NCBI GenBank assembly: GCA_017997315.1
Contig: JAGOFF010000041.1
Span: forward strand, 1-14,108
Length of the DNA stretch: 14,108 nt
Source: Clostridia bacterium
GTDB taxonomy: Bacteria > Bacillota > Clostridia > Saccharofermentanales > UBA5734
Direction: 5' to 3'
The notes under the pieces are model-generated. The model saw nothing but the letters and a program-made list of their open reading frames with translations, was not told where the DNA came from and ran no database searches. How positions within the stretch are numbered: the stretch's first letter is position 1; each line of letters starts with the position of its first letter. Below, one piece after another: positions 13,883-14,108 of the stretch. The position numbers were made by a program, and so were the translations under genes.

Positions 13883-14108
13883 ATGCCGCGTTCATTCCAC
13901 ATCCTGATCTGTGATGACGATCCGGTCGTGCACGAATCCCTGGGCTTGTATCTCGATGCGGAAAACTTCACGCATGTCTCCGCCTTTGACGGGATAGCCG
14001 CGCTGGAGCGCATCGAGTCCGACCATCCCGACCTCGTCGTTCTCGACCTCATGATGCCTCGGATGAACGGCGCGGACGTCTGCCGCGAGATCCGCCGCAC
14101 AAGCAAAC
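13883..14108 (+). CDS. Response regulator receiver domain, N-terminal part only
   Basis: The only plus-strand gene, divergent from the methyltransferase and cut at the right edge after 75 codons. The translation begins MPRSFHILICDDDPVVHESL. The acidic pocket is D11-D12-D13 and the phosphorylation site is D55 in LVVLDLMMPRMNG (51-63), all standard for two-component receiver domains. It should be phosphorylated by a partner histidine kinase, probably encoded further right. The output domain is not visible; OmpR-family transcription factors are the commonest arrangement but this is only a guess. The ATG at 13883-13885 follows GGGGAG by about 6 bases. I see no clear plus-strand promoter in the 190 bases upstream. 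Confidence 0.9.
   Translation, partial: MPRSFHILICDDDPVVHESLGLYLDAENFTHVSAFDGIAALERIESDHPDLVVLDLMMPRMNGADVCREIRRTSK

Noticed and set aside
13693..14106. Upstream extension of the methyltransferase frame to the window edge
   Set aside because: It would run through its own promoter and antisense through the response regulator; the peptide lacks family similarity before the MWIAD start.
1..14108. tRNA, rRNA, CRISPR arrays, insertion sequences or prophage genes
   Set aside because: None seen: no cloverleaf-like or array-like repeats, no transposase or integrase motifs, and coding is continuous.

Overview
The window is a GC-rich stretch of bacterial chromosome. Genes are tightly packed and all lie on the minus strand except one cut off at the right edge. 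Shine-Dalgarno sites are strong, and the three promoters I can see have perfect TATAAT -10 boxes standing out as AT-rich islands. TGA is used as a stop. The gene types (rubrerythrin, a SanA/YdcF-like membrane protein, an RluA-type pseudouridine synthase, a fused E1 dehydrogenase, a sorbose-1-phosphate-reductase-like dehydrogenase) suggest an anaerobic or oxygen-avoiding bacterium, perhaps a high-GC member of the Bacillota. That assignment is an inference from recalled family resemblance, not from a search.

Region 1 (about 10670 down to 1, minus strand) is one long apparent operon, read right to left: a zinc-type medium-chain sugar(-phosphate) dehydrogenase, a sorbitol-6-phosphate-dehydrogenase-like SDR, the E2, E3 and fused E1 of a 2-oxo-acid dehydrogenase complex, a PHP-domain metal hydrolase, L-rhamnose isomerase (rhaA), and the first 70 codons of a class II aldolase of the type found in bifunctional rhamnulose-phosphate aldolase/dehydrogenases. 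Internal gaps run from a 4-base overlap to 45 bases. A single promoter at 10634-10664 has its -10 box inside a palindrome, with a half-site repeated 21 bp away over the -35. A terminator just upstream separates this operon from rubrerythrin. The usual rhamnose isomerase/aldolase pair is thus tied to two sugar-alcohol-type dehydrogenases, a complete lipoyl-dependent acyl-CoA-forming complex and an uncharacterised PHP hydrolase. No kinase, transporter or regulator is visible, so the substrate and pathway remain open. This is the most interesting part of the window.

Region 2 (13692 down to 10725, minus strand) is a housekeeping-type cluster: a class I SAM-dependent (probably rRNA) methyltransferase, an RluA-family pseudouridine synthase, a SanA/YdcF-like DUF218 membrane protein, and rubrerythrin. 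The first three overlap or abut and probably share the promoter at 13817-13845. Rubrerythrin has its own -10 box directly abutting the ydcF-like stop codon and ends in a hairpin terminator.

Region 3 (13693-14108) holds the divergent intergenic region and the start of a plus-strand response regulator, of which only the first 75 codons are present.

I found no RNA genes, mobile elements or CRISPR arrays. There is no gene-free stretch over 300 bases. The longest, 13693-13882, is about 190 bases and contains a promoter and a hairpin.
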